NCBI GenBank assembly: GCA_029261925.1
Contig: JAJDAJ010000037.1
Coordinates: 124,001 to 188,000 of the forward strand
Length of the DNA: 64,000 nt
Direction: 5' to 3'
From: Deltaproteobacteria bacterium
GTDB lineage: Bacteria; Myxococcota_A; UBA9160; SZUA-336
Shown: one piece after another, positions 7,799 through 19,520 of the stretch
Numbering within the stretch: the stretch's first letter is position 1
How the letters are laid out: each line of letters opens with the position of its first letter
The notes under the pieces: generated by a model
The model's database searches: none
What the model was told of the DNA's origin: nothing
What the model saw: only the letters and a program-made list of their open reading frames with translations
Program-made: the position numbers and the translations under genes

Positions 7799-9028
7799 TC
7801 AGAGCACGCCGGCCGCGCGCAGGCGCTCGACGTCGTCGGGATCGAGGCCGAGCTCGCCGAGGATCTCGCGGTTGTCGGCGCCCAGCGCCGGCGCGGCTCC
7901 ACGCACCCGGGCGGGCGTTCGCGAGAGCTTGGCCGCGGGCCCCGCGATCGGGGCGCGCGTGCCGTCCTCGAGCTCGACCTCGACCAGGATCTCGCGCTCG
8001 ACGACGTGGGGATCGGCCACGGCCTCGGCGTAGGTCCGCACCGGCGCGCACGGCAGGCGCGCCGCCAGGAGCTGCTCGACCGCAGGTGCGACATCGCGCT
8101 CCGCGAGCCAGGAGCCCAGCAGATCCTGCATCTCGTCGCGCCGCGCCAGCCGCGCGGGCGTGGTCGCATAGTCGGGATGGTCGGCGAGCTCGGGCCGGCC
8201 GATCACGCGCGCCAGCACCTTCCAGTGCGTGTCGAGCACGATGCCCGCCATCACCCAGCCATCGCGGCAGCGGAACACGCCGGCGGGCGCCGCCACGACG
8301 AAGCGGCTGCCCATGCGGGGCAGGTCGACGCCGAGCGCCGCCAGCATCGGGTAGCCATTCGACTGGAACATCAGCGCGTCCTGCAGGGCCACGTCCACGT
8401 GCTGGCCCTCGCCGGTGCGCTCGCTGTGGCGCAGCGCCGCCAGCGCCGCGATCGCGGCGTGCAGGCCGGCGACATCGTCGCCGATGAACGTCGGAGCCTT
8501 GACGGGCGCGCCGCCGGGCTCGCCGTTGAGCGAGAGCCAGCCGCTCGACGCCTGGGCGATCGGGTCGTAGCCCGCCTGATCGGCGGCCGGCCCGTACTGG
8601 CCGTAGCCGCTGATCGACACGTAGACGATCGGCGGCCGCACGCGGCGCACCGCGGCGTAGCCCAGCCCCCAGCGCTCCAGCGTGCCCGGTCGGAAGTTCT
8701 CGATGAACACATCGGCCCGCTCGAGCAGGCGCAGCATCAGCTCGCGCCCCTCGTCGTGGCGCAGATCGAGCGACAGGCTGCGCTTGCCGCGATTGGCCGT
8801 CACGTGCATGAAGCTCAGCGGCTCGCGCGTCCCCGGGAGCAGCGGCGGCAGCCGGCGCGCCACCTCGCCATCGGGCTGCTCGACCTTGATCACCTCCGCG
8901 CCGAGGTCGGCGAGCAGCATCCCGCACATCGGCCCCGCCCAGGTGGTGGTGGACTCGACCACGCGCACGCCCGAGAGTGCACCGACACCGTCGGTCCGCG
9001 CCCCGGAGAAGAACTCGTCGCGCGTCAT
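7799..9028 (-). CDS. CaiB/BaiF family (class III) CoA-transferase
   Basis: A 409-residue family III CoA-transferase. It begins with the usual ALSGVRVVE and the CoA-binding region (ADLGAEVIKVEQP, NRGKRSLSLDLR, ENFRPGTLERWGLGY). The catalytic Asp of the family falls at D165 in AGYDPIAQASSG. These enzymes move CoA between carboxylic acids such as formate/oxalate, carnitine/crotonobetaine or succinate/other acids, and the donor and acceptor cannot be read from sequence. It is the last gene of a leftward trio; its ATG overlaps the dinB stop by four bases. Alpha-methylacyl-CoA racemase shares the fold and is the main alternative. Confidence 0.85.
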   Translation of the reverse strand: MTRDEFFSGARTDGVGALSGVRVVESTTTWAGPMCGMLLADLGAEVIKVEQPDGEVARRLPPLLPGTREPLSFMHVTANRGKRSLSLDLRHDEGRELMLRLLERADVFIENFRPGTLERWGLGYAAVRRVRPPIVYVSISGYGQYGPAADQAGYDPIAQASSGWLSLNGEPGGAPVKAPTFIGDDVAGLHAAIAALAALRHSERTGEGQHVDVALQDALMFQSNGYPMLAALGVDLPRMGSRFVVAAPAGVFRCRDGWVMAGIVLDTHWKVLARVIGRPELADHPDYATTPARLARRDEMQDLLGSWLAERDVAPAVEQLLAARLPCAPVRTYAEAVADPHVVEREILVEVELEDGTRAPIAGPAAKLSRTPARVRGAAPALGADNREILGELGLDPDDVERLRAAGVL

Positions 9029-10242
9029 GGTCCCTCGCCCCGCTTGATCTGCAGCGAGAGCCCCGCGCGCTCCGCACCGCCGGCGTCGGCGCGGGCGAGC
9101 GCGGCGTCGCCGAAGCGCTCGCGAATCGCGTCGAGCGCGCGGTTCAGGCCGGTGCGGCGCGCGGCGGCGCGCGCGTCGAAGAGCTCGAGCTGACCGCGGT
9201 CGGCCGGCTCGAGCGAGGTCGCCGCCACGCCGAGCAGGCGCACGGGCTCACAGAGCTCCGCGCGGCCGAGCAGCTCGCGCCCGGCACGGGCCAGCTCGGC
9301 GCCGTCGTCGGTGGCCAGCGGCAGCGTGAGTGCGCGCGTCAGCAGCGGGTAGCGACCGCCGCCGAGACCGCGCGCCAGCTTGAGCTTGAGCGTGACGCCG
9401 CGCGCGCGCACGCCGTCGCGCCGCAGACGCCGCGCCACCGCCTCGGCGTGCTCGCGGATCGCGCGCTCGAGCCGGCGCGCGTCCGAGACGTCGTCGGCGA
9501 AGGTGTTCTCCTCGCCGTAGGAACGGGCCTCGCGGTAGGGCTCGACCTCGCGCGCGTCCTCGCCCCGCGCCAGCCGCGCCGCCTGCGGCCCCCAGCTGCC
9601 CAGGGCGTCGCGGAGCACGGCGTCCGGCGCCGCGGCCAGCTCGGCGATCGTGTGGATCCCCGCGCGCGCCAGCCGCGCGCGCGCCACCGGCCCGATGCCC
9701 CAGATCCGGCCGACGGGCAGCGGCTCCAGGAACTCCCGCACCCCGCCGGGCGGCACCTCGAGCAGGCCGTCGGGCTTGGCCAGATCGCTGGCGATCTTGG
9801 CGACGAGCTTGACAGGCGCGATCCCCACCGAGACGGCCAGACCGGTCTGCTCGCGGACCCGGGCGCGCAGCGCGCGGGCCGCCACGACCGGCGGACCGTG
9901 CAGGCGCTCGGTGCCAGCGAGGTCCAGGAAGGCCTCGTCGAGCGAGAGGCCCTCGACCAGCGGTGTGAACTCGTGGAAGAGCTCGAAGATGCGCCGGCTC
10001 TCGCGCGCGTACTTCTGCATGTCGCCGCGCACGAAGCGCGCGTGCGGGCAGCGCTTGCGGGCCTCGGCGGACGGCATCGCCGAGTGGATGCCGAACTCGC
10101 GCGCCTCGTAGCTCGCCGCAGCCACCACACCGCGGCTCGAGCTGCCCCCCACGACCACGGGGCGCCCGCGCAGCGCGGGATCGTCGCGCTGCTCGACCGC
10201 CGCGAAGAAGGCGTCCATATCGGCGTGCAGGATCGTCCGCAC
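9025..10242 (-). CDS. dinB: DNA polymerase IV (Y-family)
   Basis: A 405-residue translesion polymerase. It starts at GTG 10242 with VRTILHADMDAFFAAVEQ, where D8 and D10 are metal ligands. The second catalytic motif SLDEAFLDL lies near residue 100. The palm/fingers (YEAREFGIHSAMPSAEA), thumb with helix-hairpin-helix (VGRIWGIGPVARARLARAGI) and C-terminal little finger are all present. No beta-clamp motif is obvious, although the tail QLELFDARAAA resembles QLxLF clamp-binding peptides. No LexA box is seen upstream. It overlaps the CoA-transferase by four bases and follows the SPFH gene by 11 bases, an odd operon for a DNA-damage enzyme. Confidence 0.93.
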   Translation of the reverse strand: MRTILHADMDAFFAAVEQRDDPALRGRPVVVGGSSSRGVVAAASYEAREFGIHSAMPSAEARKRCPHARFVRGDMQKYARESRRIFELFHEFTPLVEGLSLDEAFLDLAGTERLHGPPVVAARALRARVREQTGLAVSVGIAPVKLVAKIASDLAKPDGLLEVPPGGVREFLEPLPVGRIWGIGPVARARLARAGIHTIAELAAAPDAVLRDALGSWGPQAARLARGEDAREVEPYREARSYGEENTFADDVSDARRLERAIREHAEAVARRLRRDGVRARGVTLKLKLARGLGGGRYPLLTRALTLPLATDDGAELARAGRELLGRAELCEPVRLLGVAATSLEPADRGQLELFDARAAARRTGLNRALDAIRERFGDAALARADAGGAERAGLSLQIKRGEGP

Positions 10243-10253
10243 GCCGGCCGCGC

Positions 10254-11045
10254 TCAGTTGCCCCCGCCGAGAATCAGCGGCAGGCCGTGCTTGCCCGAGC
10301 CGATCACGACGATCTTGCTGTTCTCGCTCGAGGCCAGATCCTCGGTGGCCTCGATGCCCTTCCACCGCAGCAGCTCGTCGCTGATGCCCTCCGACACGAT
10401 CTTCTGGAAGTCCGCGATGCCCTGGGCCTCGATGCGCTTGCGATCGGCCTCCTGGCGCTCGCGGTCCAGGGTGAAGCGCATCCGTTCGGAGCGCTGCTCC
10501 TCCTGGAGCTTCTCCTCGATGGCCGACTGCAGCTTCTTGGGCAGGATCACGTTGCGGATCAGCGCCGCCTCGATGCGGATGTTCTTGCCCTCGACCGCCT
10601 CCAGGATCCCCTCGAAGATCGCCGCCTGGATCTCGTCGCGCTTGCTCGAGTAGATCTGCTCCGGGGTGTAGCGGCCGACCACCCGCCGCACCGTGCTGCG
10701 CACGCTGGGCCGGATGATCACGTCGTAGTAGTTGCGCCCGACCGTCTGGTGCAGGGTGGGCAGCTCCTCGGGGATCGGGAAGTAGCGGACCGAGAAATCC
10801 ATGCGCACGGCCAGGCCGTTGCTCGTCAGGATCTCCATGGCCTCCTCGCGGTCCTGACGGCGGATGTCGTACAGGACCATGTAGTTCCAGGGAGGCACGA
10901 TGTGCAGGCCCTCCCCGTAGGCCCTGTCCTCCGTGCCGCCGCCGAGACGCTGGAAGAGCACGCCGCGCGCGCCCGCCGGAACCTCGCGGCAGGCCGTGAA
11001 GAGCACGGCTGCTAGAAGTGCGATGGCGATCCGTTCTCGTCGCAT
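10254..11045 (-). CDS. SPFH/Band-7 (prohibitin-like) membrane-anchored protein
   Basis: A 263-residue protein with an N-terminal hydrophobic anchor (IAIALLAAVLFTACREV, possibly a lipoprotein signal). An SPFH domain follows (GARGVLFQRLGGG, EGLHIVPPWNYMVLYDIRRQ, RPSVRSTVRRVVGRYTPEQIYSSKR). The C-terminal half is a charged coiled coil (EEKLQEEQRSERMRFTLDRERQEADRK). The order matches prohibitins and HflC/HflK-like scaffolds, which form rings around membrane proteases or organise membrane microdomains. It is the first gene of the leftward SPFH-dinB-CoA-transferase set. No paired HflK or NfeD gene is present, so the partner is unknown. Confidence 0.82.
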   Translation of the reverse strand: MRRERIAIALLAAVLFTACREVPAGARGVLFQRLGGGTEDRAYGEGLHIVPPWNYMVLYDIRRQDREEAMEILTSNGLAVRMDFSVRYFPIPEELPTLHQTVGRNYYDVIIRPSVRSTVRRVVGRYTPEQIYSSKRDEIQAAIFEGILEAVEGKNIRIEAALIRNVILPKKLQSAIEEKLQEEQRSERMRFTLDRERQEADRKRIEAQGIADFQKIVSEGISDELLRWKGIEATEDLASSENSKIVVIGSGKHGLPLILGGGN

Positions 11046-11138
11046 GGTTCCCCCCTGTGCGGCCCTGAATGGTAAACCGCACTACATTCGATTTCGACCC
11101 GGGCCTCGAGCCCCGACCCAGATCGCGGGAGGAGCCGC

Positions 11139-11633
11139 ATGACCACGCGCCAGACCGAGCTGCCGGGAATCGGCACCAAGCACACGATCGAGCTGACCAC
11201 GGGCGACGAGCTGGTGGTGATCGATCACCGATCCGGCCACTGGGAGCTGGCCCGCGTCGATGGCGACGGCCAGACGGCCCAGCTGATCCAGCTGCAGCCG
11301 CGCGAGGGCGCCGAGCTGGGCCGGATCCTGGGCAAGACCGAGATTCCCGAGCCCGACGACCGGCGGGAGCTCCTGCTAGACCAGTTCACCCTGGAGTGGA
11401 TCACCGTCGATCCCGAGATGTCGCTGGTGGGGCTCGATCTCCAGGGCGCGGACATCCGGGTCCGCTCGGGGGCCAGCGTGATCGCGATATTGCGGGGCGA
11501 CCAGTCGATGATGAACCCGCCGCCCGAGACCGTCTTCGAGGCCGGCGACACCCTGGTGGTGATGGGCCACCGCGAGCAGATCGAGCGCTTCATGACCGAG
11601 TTCTGCCCCCGGCCCGAGACCGGCGCGGAATAG
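11139..11633 (+). CDS. khtT: TrkA-C domain protein, KhtT-like antiporter regulator
   Basis: A 164-residue soluble protein. The N-terminal half contains KHTIELTTGDELVVIDHRSGHWELARVD. The C-terminal half is a RCK_C/TrkA-C domain (LVGLDLQGADIRVRSGASVIAILRG, ending FEAGDTLVVMGHREQIERF). It is followed nine bases later by a CPA2 antiporter, the arrangement of Bacillus KhtTU, where KhtT controls the K+/H+ antiporter KhtU in response to nucleotide and pH. GGGAGGAG upstream supports ATG 11139. The gene name is by analogy with that pair and is moderately supported. Confidence 0.7.
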   Translation: MTTRQTELPGIGTKHTIELTTGDELVVIDHRSGHWELARVDGDGQTAQLIQLQPREGAELGRILGKTEIPEPDDRRELLLDQFTLEWITVDPEMSLVGLDLQGADIRVRSGASVIAILRGDQSMMNPPPETVFEAGDTLVVMGHREQIERFMTEFCPRPETGAE

Positions 11634-11642
11634 GCGGCCCCG

Positions 11643-12818
11643 TTGGAGGGACACCTTCTCGAGTTCGCGCTGCTCTTCGGCGTGCTCGGCCTCGCTGCCG
11701 GCTTCTCGCTGTGGCTGCGCTTTCCCGTGGTACCTCTGTACATCCTGAGCGGCATGGCCCTCGGGCCACTGGTCGTCGGAGACGCCGAGACCATCATCGA
11801 GTTCCTGGGCTCGCTCGGCGTGGTCTTCCTGCTGTTCTCGATGGGCCTGGAATTCTCGTTCGGCGCCGTGGCCTCGGCGCCCCAGCGCTTCGTGCGGGCC
11901 GGTGCGATCGACCTCGTCGCGAACTTTCCCGTGGGCCTGCTCTTCGGCCTCGCGCTGGGCTGGTCCTGGACCGAGTCGCTCTTCCTGGCCGGCATCACCT
12001 ACATGAGCTCGAGCGCCGTGGTCAGCAAGTGCCTGGTGGACTTCGGCCGCGCCGCCCGGCCCGAGACCGAGACCATCCTGGGCATCATGGTCTTCGAGGA
12101 TCTGGTCATCGCGGTCTACCTGCTGCTGATCAACGCCCTCACGTCGGCCGGCGGGGACGCGGGCCCGGTGGAGCAGCTGCTCGGGCTGCTGCGGGCCGCC
12201 GCCTTCGTCGCGCTGGTCCTGATCGCGCGCCGGCTCTCCAGACCGCTGGAGAGGATCCTGGCCTCGCGCTCCGAGGAGGCCTTCACGCTGCTGCTCTTCG
12301 CGTTCGTGCTGCTGGTGGCCTCGGCGGCGATCGCCGTCGATCTCTCGGAGGCGGTGGGCGCGTTCTTCGCGGGGATCGTGATCGGCAGCACGCAGCTCAA
12401 GGAGCGCGCCTCGCTCGCGCTGAGCCCGTTCCTGACCCTGTTCGCGGCGATGTTCTTCGTATCCTTCGGTGCGCGGATGGATCTGGGCGCCTTCGGCGCG
12501 GTGGTCCTGCCCGCCGCGGGCCTGATCCTGGCGGGGGTGGCCACCAAGACCGCGGGCGGGTTCATCGCCGCCCGCAGCATCGGCCACCCACCGGCCCAGG
12601 CCATGACGGTGGGCGTGTCGCTGGTCCCCAAGGGCGAGTTCTCGATCCTGATCGCGGCGCTCGCCGCGCAGGCGGCGGGGGGGAGCGCCACCATCGAGGC
12701 GCTGACGGCCGTCTACGTGCTGGTCCTGTCGATCACCGGCCCGGTGCTCATGCGCGAGGCCGACCGCATCTGGGTGCTCATGCGTCCGCTTCTCGCGCCT
12801 CGTCGGGAGTCAGGGTGA
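11643..12818 (+). CDS. khtU: CPA2-family cation:proton antiporter, KhtU-like
   Basis: A 391-residue membrane protein with about 12 hydrophobic segments and typical monovalent cation:proton antiporter-2 sequence. It reads FPVVPLYILSGMALGPLVV in the first helices, LFSMGLEFSFG, ITYMSSSAVVSKCLVDFGR and ILGIMVFEDLVIAVYLL (the E-D pair of the transport core). GAFFAGIVIGST and SLVPKGEFSILIAALAA follow near the end. No RCK domain is fused because the preceding gene supplies it. The likely start is TTG 11643, ten bases after the KhtT-like stop; no better codon exists in frame. The 3' end runs 41 bases into the convergent bolA gene. Ion specificity is not shown by sequence. Confidence 0.8.
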   Translation: MEGHLLEFALLFGVLGLAAGFSLWLRFPVVPLYILSGMALGPLVVGDAETIIEFLGSLGVVFLLFSMGLEFSFGAVASAPQRFVRAGAIDLVANFPVGLLFGLALGWSWTESLFLAGITYMSSSAVVSKCLVDFGRAARPETETILGIMVFEDLVIAVYLLLINALTSAGGDAGPVEQLLGLLRAAAFVALVLIARRLSRPLERILASRSEEAFTLLLFAFVLLVASAAIAVDLSEAVGAFFAGIVIGSTQLKERASLALSPFLTLFAAMFFVSFGARMDLGAFGAVVLPAAGLILAGVATKTAGGFIAARSIGHPPAQAMTVGVSLVPKGEFSILIAALAAQAAGGSATIEALTAVYVLVLSITGPVLMREADRIWVLMRPLLAPRRESG

Positions 12819-13071
12819 CCAGCGCGAGCGCGTGAATCTCGGCGCCCATCTCGCCCGTCAGCGCCTCGTACACCATGCGATGCCGCGCCACGCGGGGCCG
12901 GCCCGCGAAGGCCTGCGAGACCACGCGAACGCGGAAATGCCCCGCCCCGTCGCGGGCGCCGGCATGGCCGCGGTGCAGGTGGCTCTCGTCGGCGATCTCG
13001 AGCTCGGCGGGCTCCAGCGCGCTCAGCGCCGCGCGGATGCGCTCGATGCGGGCCCGGTTGACGTCGCTCAC
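12778..13071 (-). CDS. bolA: BolA-family protein
   Basis: A 97-residue BolA/IbaG-type protein. It has helix DVNRARIERIRAALSAL, strand LEIADESHLHRGHAG, and the family signature of strand-helix (HFRVRVVSQAFAGRPRVARHRMVYEAL) ending in IHALALVTLTPDEA. BolA proteins partner monothiol glutaredoxins in Fe-S handling and affect morphology and biofilm. The second half has the HRxVyxxL...G.IHAL pattern in full. The gene overlaps the antiporter end by 41 bases on the opposite strand. No glutaredoxin gene is adjacent. Confidence 0.9.
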   Translation of the reverse strand: MSDVNRARIERIRAALSALEPAELEIADESHLHRGHAGARDGAGHFRVRVVSQAFAGRPRVARHRMVYEALTGEMGAEIHALALVTLTPDEAREADA

Positions 13072-13099
13072 GCGGGCCAGGGTAGACGAGGGCTGCGGC

Positions 13100-13468
13100 T
13101 CAGTCGCCCCCGACGCACTGCGCGATCTTGGTGGCGAGGGTCTCCGGCTGGAACGGCTTGGTCAGGTGGTGCTTCGCGCCCGCCTCGATGGCCTCGATCA
13201 TGCGGCGCCGGTCGGACCCGGTCGTCAGCATGATGACCGGGATGTCCTGGTGGGCCGGCTGCTGCTTCACGGTGCGCAGGAACTCGAGACCGCCCATGCG
13301 CGGCATCTCCCAGTCGAGCAGGATCAGCGCCACGCCGGGGTACGACTCGAGCCGCTCCAGGGCCTCGACTCCGTCGCAGGCGGCGATCGCCTCGTGGCCC
13401 AGCATCTCGATGATCTGCTCGACCACCCGGCGCATGATGGCGGAGTCGTCGACGATCATGACCTTCAT
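13100..13468 (-). CDS. Single-domain response regulator, CheY-like
   Basis: A 122-residue stand-alone receiver with all active residues: D7/D8 acidic pair (VDDSAIMRR), phosphoacceptor D52 in LILLDWEMPRMGG, T82 region, and K104 in LTKPFQPE. There is no output domain. It resembles CheY or pilus/chemotaxis receivers from myxobacteria, which signal by protein contact. It is a monocistronic gene between bolA and acnA on the same strand, with no kinase beside it. MotAB and a CheC-like hybrid lie 7 kb away, giving a weak link to motility. Confidence 0.88.
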   Translation of the reverse strand: MKVMIVDDSAIMRRVVEQIIEMLGHEAIAACDGVEALERLESYPGVALILLDWEMPRMGGLEFLRTVKQQPAHQDIPVIMLTTGSDRRRMIEAIEAGAKHHLTKPFQPETLATKIAQCVGGD

Positions 13469-13618
13469 GGCGGGCCTCTCCGCCGCGCCCGGCGCGGACA
13501 GCTCCGCCTCCGGGCGGTCCTGAACTGATCGTCCGCCGGGCGCGCAACTCAACCCCCGTGCGCAGCGCCGGCGACGCACGCGCGGCCACCGGGTCGTCTG
13601 CTGTCGCGGGCCGGGAGG

Positions 13619-16318
<2,700 letters not shown>

Positions 16319-16877
16319 CTCGTCCTCCCCCGGATCAGACCCGTACTCGATGCCGCGGCCGCGCCGCGGTTCCCCGGGCGCGCCGGTGGCGACGCGGCTC
16401 CGGATCGCGCTCGCCCGGGGCCACCGGACCGGACGGCGTCGGGCGCGCCCCCGGCGCGTTCTCGAGCCGGGCGGGCGCGGCGCGAGGGTAGCGGACACTC
16501 GACCGAACACACCATTCCGCAGGGTTACGTCGATCTGGCGTGGATTCGGTGTGGACGCCTTGCTCAAGACGGCCGCGATCGTCATCGTGGCAATCGCCGG
16601 CGAACAGTCCGGAGCCTCTAGCGAGGACCCGGCGGTGTCCGCCGATCTGACGGCCCAGGCCGTCGACCCCGGGAACGACAGCATCGGCTCCGGCTCCTGC
16701 ACGGAGCCCTGGCTCACCCGGGAGGAGTGACCAGCGCTTCGCGAGGCCCATCGAGTGCTTCGACAGTGGGTCGTCCGCGGGCAACGTCATCGGCGAGATC
16801 TCACCGGACCGAGCATCCCGTGCCGAGACTGTAGTTTGAAACCCACACTCCGAATCCGTAGGTCATTAGCCACATCC
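16319..16877. other. Intergenic region between acnA and the sugar dehydrogenase
   Basis: 559 bases without a credible gene. It separates two divergent genes and must hold promoters for both. The part near 16820-16877 is less GC-rich than average and includes TTGAAA at about 16836-16841 as a possible -35 for the rightward gene, with no convincing -10. Nothing else was recognised. Confidence 0.5.
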
Positions 16878-19520
16878 ATGCCGATCGTCCACGCCCAGCT
16901 CGACGCGCCACACTGCCAGACTCCGGAATCGCCCCCGCCGGGAGGCAAGGGAAGCCGAGCCGCCGCTGATGGCCGGCCGACAGCACGCAAGGCCGCCCTG
17001 GCCCGGGAGCTCCTGATCGCCTGCGCACTGGCCGCCTCACCCGCCGCTGCCCAGACCTGCTCTGACACCCATCCTCCCGGCTTCCAGGGCCATGCTTTCC
17101 CACTGGACTCCACGGCCGTTCCCACGTCCTACCGAGTGGTCGATGCGTTCCCCTCACTGAGCGTGCGCGACATCATGACTCTCGTTCCGTCAAACGACGG
17201 CAGCGATCGACTGTTTGCGGTCGATCGCGATGGGGTGATCCGCCACTTTCACGATGATCCCGCGGCGGACGAGATCACCACGTTCCTCGACATACAGTCG
17301 CGCGTGCACCGGGACGGAAACCACCTGGGTCTGCTGGACATGGCATTCCACCCCGAGTTCTCGACCAACGGCTTCCTGTACGTGTACTACTCAGCCCGGT
17401 CGCCGCGCTGCGAGTCCTTCTCGGTCTGCGCGCTGATCGAGCGCTACCAGGTGGACCCCAGCAATCCGGATGTCGCAGATCCGGGTTCGGCCTTCCGGAT
17501 TCTGGAGCGCGAGCAGCCGACGGTCTTTCACATCGGTGGGCGGCTGCTCTTCGGGCCCGATGGCTACCTCTACGCTTCGACCGGGGACGGCGGGACGAGC
17601 AGCAGCCAGAACAGCGCCCAGGACAACTCCACGCTGGTCGGCGCGATCCTGCGCATCGATGTCGACGGCGGAATTCCGTACGCCATCCCACCCGACAACC
17701 CACTCGTCGGAGTCCCGGGCGCGCGCGCGGAGCGCTTCCACTGGGGCTTCAAGAACCCCTGGCGCTTCAGCTTCGACTCCGAGACCGGAGACATGTGGAT
17801 AGGTGACGTGGGCGCCAGCCGCTGGGAGGAGATCAATCTCGCACCCGCTGGCACGCGGGGCCTGAACTTCGGCTGGAACTTCTGCCAGAACGACGAGGAC
17901 TCGGGCGACTTCTCCTGCGCGGATGTGACCGACCACACGCTCCCGGAGTTCGCGTACTTCCACGACCAGAACGGCGGATCCATCGTCGTGGGTGGCGTCG
18001 TGTATCGCGGAAGCCGCTTCCCGGAGCTCTTCGGCAAGTACATCTTTGCCGACCGCGTCTCGGGCAGAATCTGGAGCATCGACGGGTCGGGCGGTGCAGT
18101 CGAGGAGATTGCACGGCTCCCGCTGCGGTTCGTTGCCATCGTCGAGCGGCCCGACGACGGGGAGCTGTATCTGGCGGAGCTTGACTCGATCAGCAGGCTC
18201 GAGCCGGGCGAGACGGGCAATCCCGAATTCCCGGCCACGTTGAGCGAGACGCAGCTATTCAGTGATGCGGCCGCGCTCATCCCGGCGCCCGGGATGGTGG
18301 AATACGAGGTCAACGCCCCGTTGTGGTCGGACCGGGCGCTCAAGACCCGCTGGATGGCCCTGCCTGAGGGCGAGACGATCGAGTTCCATCCCACCGCGGC
18401 CTGGACACTCCCGGTAGGAACGGTGCTGGTCAAGCACTTCGAGCTGCCGACGAGTGCCACAGAGAGGGTACGCATCGAGACCCGGGTGATGCTCCGGCAA
18501 GTTCAGGACTGGGTCGGCTACACCTATCGCTGGAACGCGGCACAAACCGAGGCAACGATCGTCCTGGAGCATCAGACCGAGGACTTCCAGGCCTGGACCG
18601 GAAGTGCGACCGAGACTCAGACCTGGACCTATCCGTCGCCGGGCGCTTGCCTCGGCTGTCATACCCAGGCCGCGGGTCGTGTGCTGAGCGTGCGCACACG
18701 ACAGGTCCACAGAGCGGGACCGCCGGCTGGCGAGAACCAGCTGCACGACTGGGATTGCCGAGGCCTCTTCTCGCAGCGGCTGCCGGAGCTGACGCGCTTC
18801 GGCGCCTACCCGGCGCTGGACGATAGCGGTGCACCACGGGTTGCACGGGCCCGCGCGTACCTCGCCGCGAATTGCGAGCTGTGCCACCAGCCGGGGGCAC
18901 CTGCACCAGGTGGCCTGGATCTTCGCTACGACGGCCTGCTCGCGGAGCTCGGGGCCATCGGCGTCCCGCCTACCGAGGGCGATATCGGGCTTCCGTCGCC
19001 TGCGCGCATCCGTCCCGGCGACCGCTCCAACAGCGTGCTCTGGGAGCGCATCCGCACAGGCGACCCGCTGATCCGCATGCCCAAGCTGGGCAGCGTCGTC
19101 GCGCACGACGAGGCCGTCACGCTCATCGGGCGGTGGATCAATGGCCTGACTCCGAGCCTGGACTCGGATGCCGACGGCGTGCCCGACCCGAGCGACACGT
19201 GTCCGCGCAGCAGCGCACCGCAGACGGATCGTGGCGGCTTTGGCCTGGGCTCGGGCCCGGATGGCATTGGCGATGCCTGTCAGTGCTTCGACGTGGACGC
19301 CAGCGGGACGGCCGATGGTTCCGATGCCCGCGATGTGCGCCGATGGCTCGCCGGCGGCCTGGACTTCAGCGGCACGACGCATCGTCTCTGCGCAGGGGCG
19401 GAGGACGGACCCGGCACTTGCACACTGCTCGATGCCGTTCAGCTGCGTCGCGCCCTGGGCGGAGTGCCGCCGCAGCTCGATCCCGCGAACTGCCCGGCGG
19501 GGCGCCGGGTGTCGCCGTAG
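16878..19520 (+). CDS. Secreted PQQ-type sugar dehydrogenase/cytochrome c fusion
   Basis: An 880-residue modular protein. After a long N-terminus and hydrophobic signal (LLIACALAASPAAAQ) comes a glucose/sorbosone dehydrogenase beta-propeller at about residues 80-440 (GNHLGLLDMAFHPEF, GRLLFGPDGYLYASTGDGG, FHWGFKNPWRFSFD, MWIGDVGASRWEEIN, LNFGWNFC). A second region carries two haem c sites, CLGCH and CELCH. A Ca-binding thrombospondin-3-like repeat follows (DSDADGVPDPSDTC, GPDGIGDAC), then a short dockerin-like end (DVDASGTADGSDARDV, LLDAVQLRRAL). The N-terminal 45 residues before the signal are unusually long, so the start is uncertain. Likely a secreted or surface PQQ dehydrogenase passing electrons to its own haems; substrate unknown. 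Confidence 0.75.
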   Translation: MPIVHAQLDAPHCQTPESPPPGGKGSRAAADGRPTARKAALARELLIACALAASPAAAQTCSDTHPPGFQGHAFPLDSTAVPTSYRVVDAFPSLSVRDIMTLVPSNDGSDRLFAVDRDGVIRHFHDDPAADEITTFLDIQSRVHRDGNHLGLLDMAFHPEFSTNGFLYVYYSARSPRCESFSVCALIERYQVDPSNPDVADPGSAFRILEREQPTVFHIGGRLLFGPDGYLYASTGDGGTSSSQNSAQDNSTLVGAILRIDVDGGIPYAIPPDNPLVGVPGARAERFHWGFKNPWRFSFDSETGDMWIGDVGASRWEEINLAPAGTRGLNFGWNFCQNDEDSGDFSCADVTDHTLPEFAYFHDQNGGSIVVGGVVYRGSRFPELFGKYIFADRVSGRIWSIDGSGGAVEEIARLPLRFVAIVERPDDGELYLAELDSISRLEPGETGNPEFPATLSETQLFSDAAALIPAPGMVEYEVNAPLWSDRALKTRWMALPEGETIEFHPTAAWTLPVGTVLVKHFELPTSATERVRIETRVMLRQVQDWVGYTYRWNAAQTEATIVLEHQTEDFQAWTGSATETQTWTYPSPGACLGCHTQAAGRVLSVRTRQVHRAGPPAGENQLHDWDCRGLFSQRLPELTRFGAYPALDDSGAPRVARARAYLAANCELCHQPGAPAPGGLDLRYDGLLAELGAIGVPPTEGDIGLPSPARIRPGDRSNSVLWERIRTGDPLIRMPKLGSVVAHDEAVTLIGRWINGLTPSLDSDADGVPDPSDTCPRSSAPQTDRGGFGLGSGPDGIGDACQCFDVDASGTADGSDARDVRRWLAGGLDFSGTTHRLCAGAEDGPGTCTLLDAVQLRRALGGVPPQLDPANCPAGRRVSP

